Shown here: in pieces, positions 5,640 through 12,121 of the stretch
How positions within the stretch are numbered: position 1 is the first letter of the stretch
Layout: every line of letters begins with the position of its first letter
Assembly (NCBI GenBank): GCA_030591125.1
Contig: JAUVBP010000016.1
Location: 1 to 12,121 of the forward strand
DNA length: 12,121 nucleotides
From: Candidatus Woesearchaeota archaeon
Lineage (GTDB): Archaea > Nanobdellota > Nanobdellia > Woesearchaeales > UBA11576
Reading direction: 5' to 3'
The notes under the pieces: model-generated
What the model saw: only the letters and a program-made list of their open reading frames with translations
What the model was told of the DNA's origin: nothing
The model's database searches: none
Translations under genes and position numbers: made by a program

Positions 5640-6839
5640 CTATCTCCCTGTGATTATCTCTACAACATCCCTGTGCTTCAACTTATGTTCTTTTCCGACA
5701 GTCCGCTTTGTCTTGACGTCTATGGCACGGATGAATTTCTTACCCAAGTCTGTGTGTATCTTGAATGCGAAGTCTAGGGCGGTGCTGCCGTCAGGTATCA
5801 GGAAGCAGTCTGGAAGGACGTTGCCGTGCTGGTCCACCAGGTTATTAACCCCGCCAGGAAATATCGCGATGTATTTCAGGAGATTGAAAACAGAATTATC
5901 AAGAACTTCCTGCACACCAGTAGAGCCAAACCTATCAAGCATGTTCGTCTTTATGAAATCAAGGGCTGCTTTCTGCTTTTCATTGAGCTTCTCAGGTTCC
6001 AGCAAGGTGAATGTCTTGGATCCTGGAATATATTCTATCATCTTGTGCTTTGCGGCCTCTCGTAATGCAAGCTCTGACTCTGCAGAGCAGGGAATGATTA
6101 TATAATCAGGAAACTCTTCTTTTACACGTTCATAATTCTTGTCTGCGCCAGGCACATCGATCTTGTTGGCCGCAATTATTATCGGCTTAGTGAGTTTCCT
6201 GAGTTCGACTGCGAGGCGTTTCAGATCCTCTTCCTGCCAGGTGCTCGGCTTCTCAAGATCAAGACCTAATTTATTGATGACATCCTCAGTCATCTCCTCA
6301 GTCACTTTCAGTCCGGAGAGCTGTTTACCAACTGCACTTGCGATGCTTCCTTTCTCCTGCATGACAGTACGGGCGAAACGCTCCCATCCCTTGTTGATTA
6401 TGCCAAGGTACCACATGTCAAGCTCTTCCTCAAGGAACTTCACGTCATTCGCAGGATCATAGCTCAATGGATCGACAGGCTCGCCTTTCTCATTCACACT
6501 ACCGGAGATGTCAATGACATGCACCAGAGCATCAGCCTGTCTCAGGTCATCAAGGAACTGGTTACCCATACCAAGACCCTTATGCGCTCCAGGGACAAGT
6601 CCAGCGACGTCCATGAGATCTACAGGAACAAAACGCTTTCCCCCCAGACAGAAACCTTCACGCGGATTGCATTGCTTGTCGAACTCCTTGTCGACACAGT
6701 CCAGCTTCACGAAACCGACAGCATGGTTCGGCTTTATAGTGGTGAATGGGTAATTCGCTATATCGACATCTGCAAGCGTGGCTGCCTTGAAGAAAGTGCT
6801 CTTTCCACAGCTTGGCTTTCCGACGATTCCGACAAACAT
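5640..6839 (-). CDS. ychF: Archaeal YchF-like GTPase with TGS domain
   Basis: A translation-associated P-loop GTPase of the Obg/YchF group, thought to act with ribosomes or tRNA. Visible motifs: P-loop GKPSCGKST (7-15), switch II DVAGLVPGAHKG (77-88), guanine-specificity NKID (225-228), G5 CSA (251-253), and a C-terminal TGS domain (about 325-399, from FPGGVNNLVDQHG to DVVEIITGR). NKID indicates GTP use, unlike bacterial and eukaryotic YchF/OLA1, which carry NxxE and prefer ATP; the name is kept because archaeal members are commonly labelled this way. Length (399 aa) is normal and complete. AGGT precedes the ATG at 6839 by 5 bases. Its last 25 codons (5640-5714) have a second, displaced copy at 5013-5087, so the present 3' end may be of foreign origin while the protein remains intact. 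Confidence 0.93.
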   Translation of the reverse strand: MFVGIVGKPSCGKSTFFKAATLADVDIANYPFTTIKPNHAVGFVKLDCVDKEFDKQCNPREGFCLGGKRFVPVDLMDVAGLVPGAHKGLGMGNQFLDDLRQADALVHVIDISGSVNEKGEPVDPLSYDPANDVKFLEEELDMWYLGIINKGWERFARTVMQEKGSIASAVGKQLSGLKVTEEMTEDVINKLGLDLEKPSTWQEEDLKRLAVELRKLTKPIIIAANKIDVPGADKNYERVKEEFPDYIIIPCSAESELALREAAKHKMIEYIPGSKTFTLLEPEKLNEKQKAALDFIKTNMLDRFGSTGVQEVLDNSVFNLLKYIAIFPGGVNNLVDQHGNVLPDCFLIPDGSTALDFAFKIHTDLGKKFIRAIDVKTKRTVGKEHKLKHRDVVEIITGR

Positions 6840-6920
6840 CTTAGACCTATAAAATAAGTGATTTTAAAAAACTATTGATAGAGTAATGATGTGCCCTCAT
6901 AATACCCCGCATCACTCACC

Positions 6921-8234
6921 CTAATTACCTTTAGATACCTTCAGAGCAAACCTGCTGTTCGAGAGCGGAACATAAGGCTTGAATGAGTAATCTCCCTTCG
7001 GCTTCCCAGGTATCTCCATGCAGTCCATACATCTGGCCTCATACACCTCAGTCACATCCTCGTCAGCCTCTTTACTGCCTATTGCAATGTCCTTATCCAG
7101 ATAAGGTGCAGGTGACTTCTGTCCATTGCGGACGATAAGCCTCTGGCTTTCCGTGGCCTTCTGGCCGCAAGCCTCACAATAAGCATACATGACAGATATA
7201 TTATCAGCGATGGTGAGAAGGTCTGCCATCTCACCGAAAGGTTCTATCTTGAAAGTCCTCATCAGCCCGGTCACGTAGAATCGGTATCCCTGATATATCA
7301 TATCCCTGACACCTGCGTATATCCCCTCTATGAACTGCCCTTCATCGATAAAGATGTGACCTACAGGAGATTTCCGATTCATAGAATCCAGTCCATCTAT
7401 CCCCGTCTCACCGCGGATATACCTGATCACATCCGCCATATCACGGACCAGGATCGCAGGTATCGATGCCTTGTGGTTGTTCATGCCGATGACACCTTTA
7501 TCGAACACTCTGTATTCCTTTCCCCTTTCAGAGAACCGTTTATCATTTGACCATTTGAAAACAACATACCTTATCCCTTTCGCATCAAGCTCTTTCATCT
7601 TCTCATACCAAGCAGTGGTCTTGCTGGCATACATGTTACCCACAAAAAGCTCAAGTCCACCTAACCGATCTATGTGCACGTCAGGACGTCCTCTGAAAGA
7701 ATGATGTATCAGGCAACGACGTTCACCTGAACTGCTGAGCTTCTGGCTCCTTGTCGCCCCTAACCTGCACCCCTGCACCATGCAAGGGGCATCCTTCAAT
7801 ATAAAATTGTTAGAGATGGACATTATCTGAGGCATGAAGTTGAACGGCTTCCCTTCCCAGTCAAGATTATGTCCTGCGACGTACACCTTTCGGTTACTCA
7901 ACACCAATGCATGGAGCAGATCCACTATCTTAGGATCCTCAAAGAAATTTATCCCAGAAATGACGACCGCTTCCGTGTCCTTAGTGACCTGCTTTGCGAT
8001 CAGATCAGGATCATCAGTCTCCAGTGCAGGATATCCTGCAATCTTACCAGGATTCGATATGTCATCCCGCGGGTGTTTAGCGACGACAATATTGCTTGAT
8101 TCGCCCTTGGCAGGATCCCAGATTATCCCGTGCGCTGAATTCAACAGCCTCTCAATCTCAGTTGTCTTGCCTGAAAGATTAGGTCCTGTTATCGTTATCA
8201 ATTCACCGTGTCTTGAACCCCTAAAAGAAAGCAT
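6921..8234 (-). CDS. tdk: Two-domain (tandem duplicated) thymidine kinase
   Basis: Type II thymidine kinase phosphorylates thymidine for dTTP salvage in the cytosol and is usually about 190-210 aa; this protein is 437 aa and holds two copies. Domain 1 (about 10-180): P-loop GPNLSGKTT (17-25), AGHNLDWEGKPF (120-131), and a reduced cysteine pair CMVQGC (151-156). The place of the catalytic DExQF motif reads SGINF (93-97). Domain 2 (about 192-410): P-loop position GNMYASKTT (199-207) has Ser for the final Gly, but DEGQF is intact (297-301), followed by VTGLMRTFKIEPF and zinc cysteines C353, C356, C402, C405. The domains thus appear complementary. Start: AAGGAGGG lies 5 bases before the ATG, the strongest ribosome binding site in the window. 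Divergent from the 199-aa gene. Confidence 0.88.
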   Translation of the reverse strand: MLSFRGSRHGELITITGPNLSGKTTEIERLLNSAHGIIWDPAKGESSNIVVAKHPRDDISNPGKIAGYPALETDDPDLIAKQVTKDTEAVVISGINFFEDPKIVDLLHALVLSNRKVYVAGHNLDWEGKPFNFMPQIMSISNNFILKDAPCMVQGCRLGATRSQKLSSSGERRCLIHHSFRGRPDVHIDRLGGLELFVGNMYASKTTAWYEKMKELDAKGIRYVVFKWSNDKRFSERGKEYRVFDKGVIGMNNHKASIPAILVRDMADVIRYIRGETGIDGLDSMNRKSPVGHIFIDEGQFIEGIYAGVRDMIYQGYRFYVTGLMRTFKIEPFGEMADLLTIADNISVMYAYCEACGQKATESQRLIVRNGQKSPAPYLDKDIAIGSKEADEDVTEVYEARCMDCMEIPGKPKGDYSFKPYVPLSNSRFALKVSKGN

Positions 8235-8239
8235 ATTAT

Positions 8240-8246
8240 CCCTCCT
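8240..8246 (-). promoter_or_regulatory. Strong ribosome binding site for the thymidine kinase
   Basis: AGGAGGG on the minus strand ends 5 bases before the ATG at 8234. It contrasts with the leaderless genes nearby and fixes the start. A TATA-like TTTATTAG about 45 bases upstream would give a leader of about 20 bases. Confidence 0.7.
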
Positions 8247-8320
8247 TATACGATACGGTGGGCAGACTTTCCACTAATAAAGCTTTTCATATCTCAATAT
8301 GCACTACATTGGGACGAAAC

Positions 8321-8328
8321 TTTTATAA
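8321..8328 (+). promoter_or_regulatory. TATA box for the 199-aa gene
   Basis: TTTTATAA, preceded by purine-rich GACGAAAC that fits a BRE element, is centred about 28 bases before the ATG at 8353. This predicts a leaderless transcript. It lies in the divergent gap shared with the thymidine kinase. Confidence 0.7.
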
Positions 8329-8352
8329 AACCGGTTTCTATGGGTAATACAT

Positions 8353-8952
8353 ATGCCACCACCACCATTTAAACTCACAAGTCCCTGGAAAGTACGACAG
8401 TTCAGCCTGAACTTCAAGCACGTGTTCAGCCTTGAGTACTTATACAAGAGAATCCACGAGTGGCTTGTTGAGGAAGGTTACTGCATGGGAGGAGACAACT
8501 GGATAGAGAAACTCTATCTTGAGAGAGTCGACAGCGGTGGCGGAAAGCAGATATGGATATGGTGGCGGACAGATAAGATGTATCCCCCCATGGGTGCCAA
8601 ATTCTTCAAGTTCTACCTTGACGTGGATTTCCATGTCCTTAACCTCAAGAATGAAGAGATAGTGGTGAACGGGAAAAAAGTCAAGACAAACAAGGGAGAG
8701 TGCGAGGTATTTGTCACAGCAAAGATGGAGATCGACCCTGCAGGCGAATGGGAACAGAACTTCATACTCAAGAACAGATATATACAGAAATTCTACCTCA
8801 ACAGGATGTACAAGTCACAGATAGAGAAAGCAGAAGACATGTTAGTCAGAGATGCTGCAAGACTTCTGGGTGCGATCAAGCAGTACTATCAGCTGGAGTC
8901 GTGGCTGCCAGAGTATGCAGAAGAGGCATTCCACGCTGAGAAAGGGGAGTGA
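8353..8952 (+). CDS. Conserved-looking hypothetical protein (199 aa)
   Basis: No named domain is recognised. The protein starts with a proline run (MPPPPF) and appears alpha/beta: a helix at about 27-41 (LEYLYKRIHEWLVEE), a strand-rich middle with paired aromatic segments (KQIWIWWRTDK at 65-75, KFFKFYLDVDFHVLNL at 83-98), a charged hairpin (EEIVVNGKKVKTNKGE) and a long C-terminal helix (about 149-180). There are no membrane segments, cysteine clusters or catalytic motifs. The DNA has the same composition as the housekeeping genes around it, and a clear TATA box gives a leaderless start, so it looks like a resident lineage gene rather than cargo. It converges on the TrmB gene with only 12 bases between stop codons. 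Confidence 0.8.
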   Translation: MPPPPFKLTSPWKVRQFSLNFKHVFSLEYLYKRIHEWLVEEGYCMGGDNWIEKLYLERVDSGGGKQIWIWWRTDKMYPPMGAKFFKFYLDVDFHVLNLKNEEIVVNGKKVKTNKGECEVFVTAKMEIDPAGEWEQNFILKNRYIQKFYLNRMYKSQIEKAEDMLVRDAARLLGAIKQYYQLESWLPEYAEEAFHAEKGE

Positions 8953-8964
8953 GGATCAGGACCA

Positions 8965-9681
8965 TCATGGTCTAGCAGTCTTCCAGAGATATTCAAAATA
9001 GTTCTTGTATGACTCTGCGACGGCTTTATGCTCAACCAGTATTCCCAAAGGGTTCTCGACCCACATTATCATTGCGACTTTATCATCAAAGATATATGTT
9101 GATACTGCTGAATTGAATTCAGCAGGAACATATCTTATCTGAGTCAAGGATATTTTAGTCGGCTTTATCTTGATGTTTGCCACAATCCGCATCTTTATTC
9201 TCTTCCTTATCCTCTCTTTGTCCCACTTAGGATAATCATATGGAAGAAATTCCTTGATCCTGTATTCTGCGCCAAAATCCAAGATTTCAGTCTTAGACTT
9301 GAGCATTTCCTGTAATATTGTCTTGACCCCTGCCAATGCCTTGAAACTGTGTACCTCTTGCTTATCTTTGGCCATCTGAAAGTCTAACATCAGCTCTGGC
9401 ACTATCTTTTTCGCTTCGTCCAATTCTGTCTCTTTCTCGTCTATGAGCTCAGTTATCTTATCAGGACTGCCTGCCTCAAAGAGCATCTTATTTGCTTTTG
9501 TGATCTGGCTGATCAATCCTTTTTCCCTCAGGCCTCTCAGAGCATCATATACTGACACCCTATGGACTCCTGAGCGCCGGGATATGGCATTTGCTGATGC
9601 AGAGCCTGCTTTCAGAAGCGCCAGGTAACATTTGGCTTCATTAGGGCTCAATCCTGCTTTTTCAAGCTTTTCCTGCTTCAT
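8965..9681 (-). CDS. TrmB-family transcriptional regulator
   Basis: Residues about 5-70 form a winged helix-turn-helix typical of TrmB (LSPNEAKCYLALLKAG, then ANAISRRSGVHRVSVYDALRGLREKGLI). A coiled-coil linker follows (about 73-105), then a C-terminal effector domain (about 110-238) with FDDKVAMIMWVENP, a strand-turn pattern common in this family. TrmB proteins repress or activate genes in archaea, often in response to sugars or other metabolites; the ligand here cannot be read. The ATG at 9681 is preferred over an upstream TTG at 9687 because the TATA box (9705-9712) is 27-28 bases from the ATG, as in other leaderless genes here. It diverges from the methyltransferase gene across a 98-base gap with three dyads, its likely binding sites. 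Confidence 0.88.
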   Translation of the reverse strand: MKQEKLEKAGLSPNEAKCYLALLKAGSASANAISRRSGVHRVSVYDALRGLREKGLISQITKANKMLFEAGSPDKITELIDEKETELDEAKKIVPELMLDFQMAKDKQEVHSFKALAGVKTILQEMLKSKTEILDFGAEYRIKEFLPYDYPKWDKERIRKRIKMRIVANIKIKPTKISLTQIRYVPAEFNSAVSTYIFDDKVAMIMWVENPLGILVEHKAVAESYKNYFEYLWKTARP

Positions 9682-9704
9682 GAGCAATCAATGGAGATGG
9701 TGCA

Positions 9705-9712
9705 TATTTAAA
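9705..9712 (-). promoter_or_regulatory. TATA box for the TrmB gene
   Basis: TTTAAATA on the minus strand is centred 27-28 bases before the ATG at 9681. It supports a leaderless start at that ATG rather than at the TTG at 9687. Confidence 0.65.
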
Positions 9713-9726
9713 TTTTTCTAAATGTT

Positions 9727-9740
9727 GTAAGCCCCCTTAC
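9727..9740. promoter_or_regulatory. Candidate operator dyad between divergent promoters
   Basis: GTAAG-CCCC-CTTAC is a perfect 5+5 inverted repeat with a 4-base spacer, located between the two facing TATA boxes. Its position suits a site for the adjacent TrmB regulator controlling itself and the methyltransferase gene. Confidence 0.4.
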
Positions 9741-9748
9741 TACACTCG

Positions 9749-9754
9749 TTTAAG
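9749..9754 (+). promoter_or_regulatory. TATA-like box and palindrome for the methyltransferase gene
   Basis: TTTAAG is centred about 28 bases before the ATG at 9780. It runs into the perfect palindrome AAGAATTCTT (9752-9761), so a regulator bound there would block TBP. Confidence 0.45.
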
Positions 9755-9765
9755 AATTCTTCAAA

Positions 9766-9781
9766 ATCACTTTTTAGTGAT
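9766..9781. promoter_or_regulatory. Inverted repeat spanning the methyltransferase start codon
   Basis: ATCACT-TTTT-AGTGAT is a perfect 6+6 inverted repeat whose right arm includes the first two bases of the ATG at 9780. It could be an operator at the transcription start or, if transcribed, a hairpin over the start codon. Confidence 0.4.
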
Positions 9782-10502
9782 GATCCCCATAGACAGACGC
9801 AGGATTGAACAGACGCGCACATTGGAAGAAGCAATCAAGGAAGTCTTTGACCTAGAGATTGAAGTGAGGACTTGCACCCTTACTGAAGATTCTATGTGCG
9901 GAGACGTAGCAATACAATATGATACATTAGGTAAGAATGTCAGGAAAACGACATATGGACTTATTGCTCAGGATTATGTCAATTCTGTCAAAGACTGGCT
10001 GGATCCGTTTGCCGAAAGGATAAGAACTGGAAAGATATTGGAGATCGGTTGCGGTTCAGGTCTGCTTTCTATAGAGTTGGCGAAGATACTGCCTGATACA
10101 ACCATCCATGGAGTGGACCTATCCCAAGAAATGGTCAATATAGGCAATAAAAATCCAGAAAAGACAGAAAACATAACATTCCATCAAGCATCAGTCTACG
10201 ATATCGAGGGCACATACGATGGAGTTGTATGCAGGAATGCATTGCACCGCTTCAGGGATTCTCCAGCAGCACTTGAACGCATGATCTCTGTACTAAGACC
10301 ACATTGCAAACTGTACATAAGAGACATCAGAAGAGATGCTGACTGGAAAACAATAATCGCGAGAATCGGAGAGCAAAGATGGAATAATCCGGAGCTCGTG
10401 CAAGATTATATCGGTGCGATGGCTGCGATGTTGACAATTGAAGAACTTGAAGACGTCCTTGGAGAAGTGGGTCTGAAAAGGTACCAGTACCTGATCAGAT
10501 AA
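9780..10502 (+). CDS. Class I SAM-dependent methyltransferase (small-molecule type)
   Basis: A soluble Rossmann-fold methyltransferase of about 240 aa. Visible features: motif I ILEIGCGSG (about residues 87-95) binding S-adenosylmethionine, an acidic residue after strand 2 (GVDLS), a motif-IV-like GVVCRNALHRF with the preceding acidic stretch, and a late LRPHCKLYIRDIRR strand-turn. An N-terminal extension of about 60 residues, with CTLTEDSMCGD carrying two cysteines, precedes the fold. The layout is of the UbiE/Tam type that acts on small molecules, but the substrate is unknown. The ATG at 9780 is chosen over the GTG at 9777 because the TATA-like box gives leaderless spacing to it. Divergent pairing with the TrmB gene suggests TrmB control. 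Confidence 0.85.
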   Translation: MIPIDRRRIEQTRTLEEAIKEVFDLEIEVRTCTLTEDSMCGDVAIQYDTLGKNVRKTTYGLIAQDYVNSVKDWLDPFAERIRTGKILEIGCGSGLLSIELAKILPDTTIHGVDLSQEMVNIGNKNPEKTENITFHQASVYDIEGTYDGVVCRNALHRFRDSPAALERMISVLRPHCKLYIRDIRRDADWKTIIARIGEQRWNNPELVQDYIGAMAAMLTIEELEDVLGEVGLKRYQYLIR

Positions 10503-10585
10503 GGATCCTACAAATCGGAAACAAAAGACAATCCACAATCTCAATTGAATGAATATAATTCAGACGTAGAATATGTATGTATAAT

Positions 10586-10599
10586 AAAAAAATAAAAAA
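10586..10599 (-). terminator. Poly-T terminator of the HAD gene
   Basis: On the minus strand two T-runs (six, then seven) separated by one A lie about 33 bases past the HAD stop codon. This is a typical archaeal T-rich terminator in the convergent gap with the methyltransferase gene. Confidence 0.55.
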
Positions 10600-10632
10600 T
10601 AGTGACTCAGCGTCAATCCTTAGTTCTTTATT

Positions 10633-11247
10633 TCACTTATCTACTTCAATCCCGTATTCGCTCAATACGGTCTTAAATTGAGCCAGTCCTTTATAGATGT
10701 GAAGCAAGAAGCCCTGTTTTTCCAGTATCTGGACATGAGACTCTTTATCATCACAGAACAATATTTTTCCTGGTTTTGATCCACAACGCTCAGTCACCGC
10801 CTGCAGCATCCTATCCTCTGTTTTTAGAGCGCTCACTTCATATGATGCGACAATATCATCAAACAGATCGTCAAGATGGATGTTGTCTTTCAGATACTCG
10901 ATACGATATTTATCATTATTGGTGCACAGAACGCATTTGATCCCTTTCCTTCTTAATTCTCTGATTAATCCAACTATGTCCTCATTTAGCTTACCATCAC
11001 TGAACCAATAATCGAAGAGCGGATCAATACCTTTATTCCAATTCCATCTGGATAGATATTTCTGTTGCAGTACACTCTTCAGATCCAGTTTTCCTCTTTG
11101 ACAGTCTTGGAACTCATTCTTAAATAACTCTGCCACTTCTTCAATAGGAACGTTGAAATCCCTAGAAAATCGCTCACTGAACCTCTCATCAGTAAGATAA
11201 ACCATACCATCAAAGTCAAACACAATCGCTTCTATCTGAGCAGCCAT
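10633..11247 (-). CDS. HAD-superfamily phosphatase
   Basis: A cytosolic haloacid dehalogenase-like hydrolase of about 204 aa. The motifs are in order: motif I FDFDGMVY with nucleophile D11 and acid/base D13, motif II CTNN with T109, motif III K142 in ALKTED, and motif IV FCDDKESHV with D166/D167 for magnesium. The helical cap between motifs I and II (about 18-90) is of the C1 type seen in beta-phosphoglucomutase-like and phosphoglycolate-phosphatase-like enzymes, so the substrate is a small phosphorylated metabolite that cannot be specified. Two starts are possible: ATG at 11253 and ATG at 11247. The TATA box (11268-11275) is about 25 bases from 11247 and only 19 from 11253, so 11247 is chosen. 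A T-rich terminator separates it from metK upstream. Confidence 0.87.
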   Translation of the reverse strand: MAAQIEAIVFDFDGMVYLTDERFSERFSRDFNVPIEEVAELFKNEFQDCQRGKLDLKSVLQQKYLSRWNWNKGIDPLFDYWFSDGKLNEDIVGLIRELRRKGIKCVLCTNNDKYRIEYLKDNIHLDDLFDDIVASYEVSALKTEDRMLQAVTERCGSKPGKILFCDDKESHVQILEKQGFLLHIYKGLAQFKTVLSEYGIEVDK

Positions 11248-11267
11248 GCGCATTTAGGAACCCTTTT

Positions 11268-11275
11268 TATTTATA
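11268..11275 (-). promoter_or_regulatory. TATA box for the HAD gene
   Basis: TATAAATA on the minus strand is centred about 25 bases before the ATG at 11247. It decides between the two nearby ATG codons. Confidence 0.6.
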
Positions 11276-11299
11276 AAATCTCCGTAGATCATACAACCA

Positions 11300-11318
11300 A
11301 AAGAAATAAAATAAAAAA
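11300..11318 (-). terminator. Poly-T terminator of metK
   Basis: Minus-strand T-runs (six, four, three, then more) begin about 5 bases past the metK TGA. The stretch resembles the terminator after the HAD gene and separates the two transcripts. Confidence 0.55.
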
Positions 11319-11322
11319 TAAC

Positions 11323-12121
11323 TCAAGCCCCGTCGAGAGATACCTCAACACCAGGATGCTCTGCCTTCTTCAGTATGCCTGCAGCTTCCTGGAGGATATC
11401 TACCTTGTCAGTCTTCTCCCAGGTGAAGTCAGGGTCATCCCGTCCGAAATGACCATATGCAGCAGTCTTCTCAAATATGGGTCGACGCAAGTCAAGCTCT
11501 TTCAATATATCTGCAGGCTTGACAGGGAAATGCTCCTTGACAAGTGCTGCAATCTTCTCTTCAGGGACGCGGTTGGTGCCGAAGCAGTGCGTCAACACAG
11601 AGACTGGCTCAGCCACACCTATGGCATAAGCGAGCTGCACCTCGCACTTATCAGCAAGACCTGAAGCGACGATGTTCTTGGCTATGTACCTGGCAGCATA
11701 TGCTGCAGAACGGTCCACCTTTGTCGGGTCCTTGCCTGAGAAAGCACCACCACCATGCGAACCGTGTCCGCCGTAAGTGTCTACGATTATCTTCCTGCCG
11801 GTGAGACCTGCATCACCCACCGGACCTCCGATCACAAAAGAACCGGTCGGGTTGACATAATACTTAGTATCCTCATCCAACCATCCTTTACACACTGGCT
11901 TGATCAGCTTCTCAATCACGTCTTCCTTGATCCTTGAGTGCGGGACGTTAGGCTTGTGCTGCGTAGATATCACGACAGCATCCACCCTTACAGGCTTGCC
12001 TGACTCATACTCTACAGTCACCTGCGACTTCGAATCAGGCCTCAGATAGGGTAGAGTACCTGCACGGCGAAGCTTCGCTAACTGAATAAGCAGCTTGTGC
12101 GCAAGCACTATAGGAAGAGGC
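11323..12121 (-). CDS. metK: S-adenosylmethionine synthetase, bacterial type (N-terminus outside window)
   Basis: Makes S-adenosylmethionine from methionine and ATP, releasing phosphate and pyrophosphate, in the cytosol. The bacterial/eukaryotic MAT family is clear from [28 protein letters not shown], and the ATP-binding loop [20 protein letters not shown] followed by [13 protein letters not shown]. The archaeal-type MAT, which most archaea use, is not similar at this level. About 266 codons are in the window; the frame stays open to the right edge ([11 protein letters not shown]), so roughly the first 120-130 residues of the usual 380-400 are missing. The GTG at 12108 is internal, not the start. 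The C-terminus ([15 protein letters not shown]) is complete. The product would supply the two methyltransferase domains also encoded here, though nothing shows a dedicated link. Confidence 0.95.
   Translation of the reverse strand, partial: PLPIVLAHKLLIQLAKLRRAGTLPYLRPDSKSQVTVEYESGKPVRVDAVVISTQHKPNVPHSRIKEDVIEKLIKPVCKGWLDEDTKYYVNPTGSFVIGGPVGDAGLTGRKIIVDTYGGHGSHGGGAFSGKDPTKVDRSAAYAARYIAKNIVASGLADKCEVQLAYAIGVAEPVSVLTHCFGTNRVPEEKIAALVKEHFPVKPADILKELDLRRPIFEKTAAYGHFGRDDPDFTWEKTDKVDILQEAAGILKKAEHPGVEVSLDGA

Noticed and set aside
8960..8972. Perfect palindrome GACCAT-C-ATGGTC at convergent gene ends
   Set aside because: The stem is only 6 bases with a one-base centre, has no T-tract, and overlaps the TrmB stop codon. 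It may be chance, so it is not called a terminator.
9682..9687. Upstream TTG start for the TrmB regulator
   Set aside because: It adds only two residues and lies about 21 bases from the TATA box, less than in the other leaderless genes here; the ATG at 9681 fits better.
11248..11253. First ATG of the HAD gene at 11253
   Set aside because: The TATA box is only about 19 bases away; a transcript starting at normal distance would miss this codon, whereas the ATG at 11247 fits.

Overview
The window looks like a piece of an archaeal chromosome, most likely from a small-genome DPANN lineage such as Woesearchaeota/Nanoarchaeota. The lineage is an inference. Directly visible archaeal traits are TATA-like boxes 23-28 bases upstream of start codons with little or no leader (genes starting at 1985, 3277, 8353, 9681, 9780 and 11247), poly-T terminators, a TrmB-family regulator and an archaeal-type YchF-like GTPase with an NKxD motif and a C-terminal TGS domain. 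The S-adenosylmethionine synthetase at the right edge is of the bacterial type, as expected after old transfer from bacteria.

Layout. 25-1917 (+): an APC-family amino acid permease fused to a C-terminal methyltransferase-like domain. 1942-5600: an A+T-richer accessory island of unrecognised genes: a two-gene + strand pair (168 and 146 aa), a small one-pass membrane protein (103 aa, -), a 363-aa orphan (-) and a 169-aa ImmA/IrrE-like zinc peptidase (-). 5640-6839 (-): the YchF-like GTPase. 6921-8234 (-): a duplicated, two-domain thymidine kinase. 8353-8952 (+): a conserved-looking hypothetical protein. 8965-9681 (-) and 9780-10502 (+): a divergent TrmB regulator / methyltransferase pair with three dyad sequences between them. 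10633-11247 (-): a HAD phosphatase. 11323 to the right edge (-): metK, cut by the window.

The most unusual region is the island behind ychF. Immediately after the peptidase stop codon lies a second copy of the last 24 codons plus stop of ychF (5013-5087). It matches the real ychF end (5640-5714) at 55 of 75 bases, yet 22 of 24 residues are identical, so nearly all differences are synonymous. This is what remains when foreign DNA enters the 3' end of a gene, supplies its own recoded gene end and pushes the old end downstream. Next to the displaced end, and again on the far side of the 363-aa gene, lie palindromic sites with the pattern AAC-N5-GTT: one at 4984-4994 and four in tandem at 3396-3506 with a 32-35 base period. 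They share a 17-base direct repeat (16/17) and a perfect 13-base inverted repeat. Together these suggest cassette-like insertion behind ychF, with sites resembling the core sites of tyrosine recombinases or integron integrases. No recombinase gene is in the window.

The thymidine kinase is the second notable item. Its first domain keeps the P-loop but has lost the catalytic DExQF motif; the second keeps DEGQF and the zinc cysteines but has an altered P-loop, as if the two halves share one reaction.
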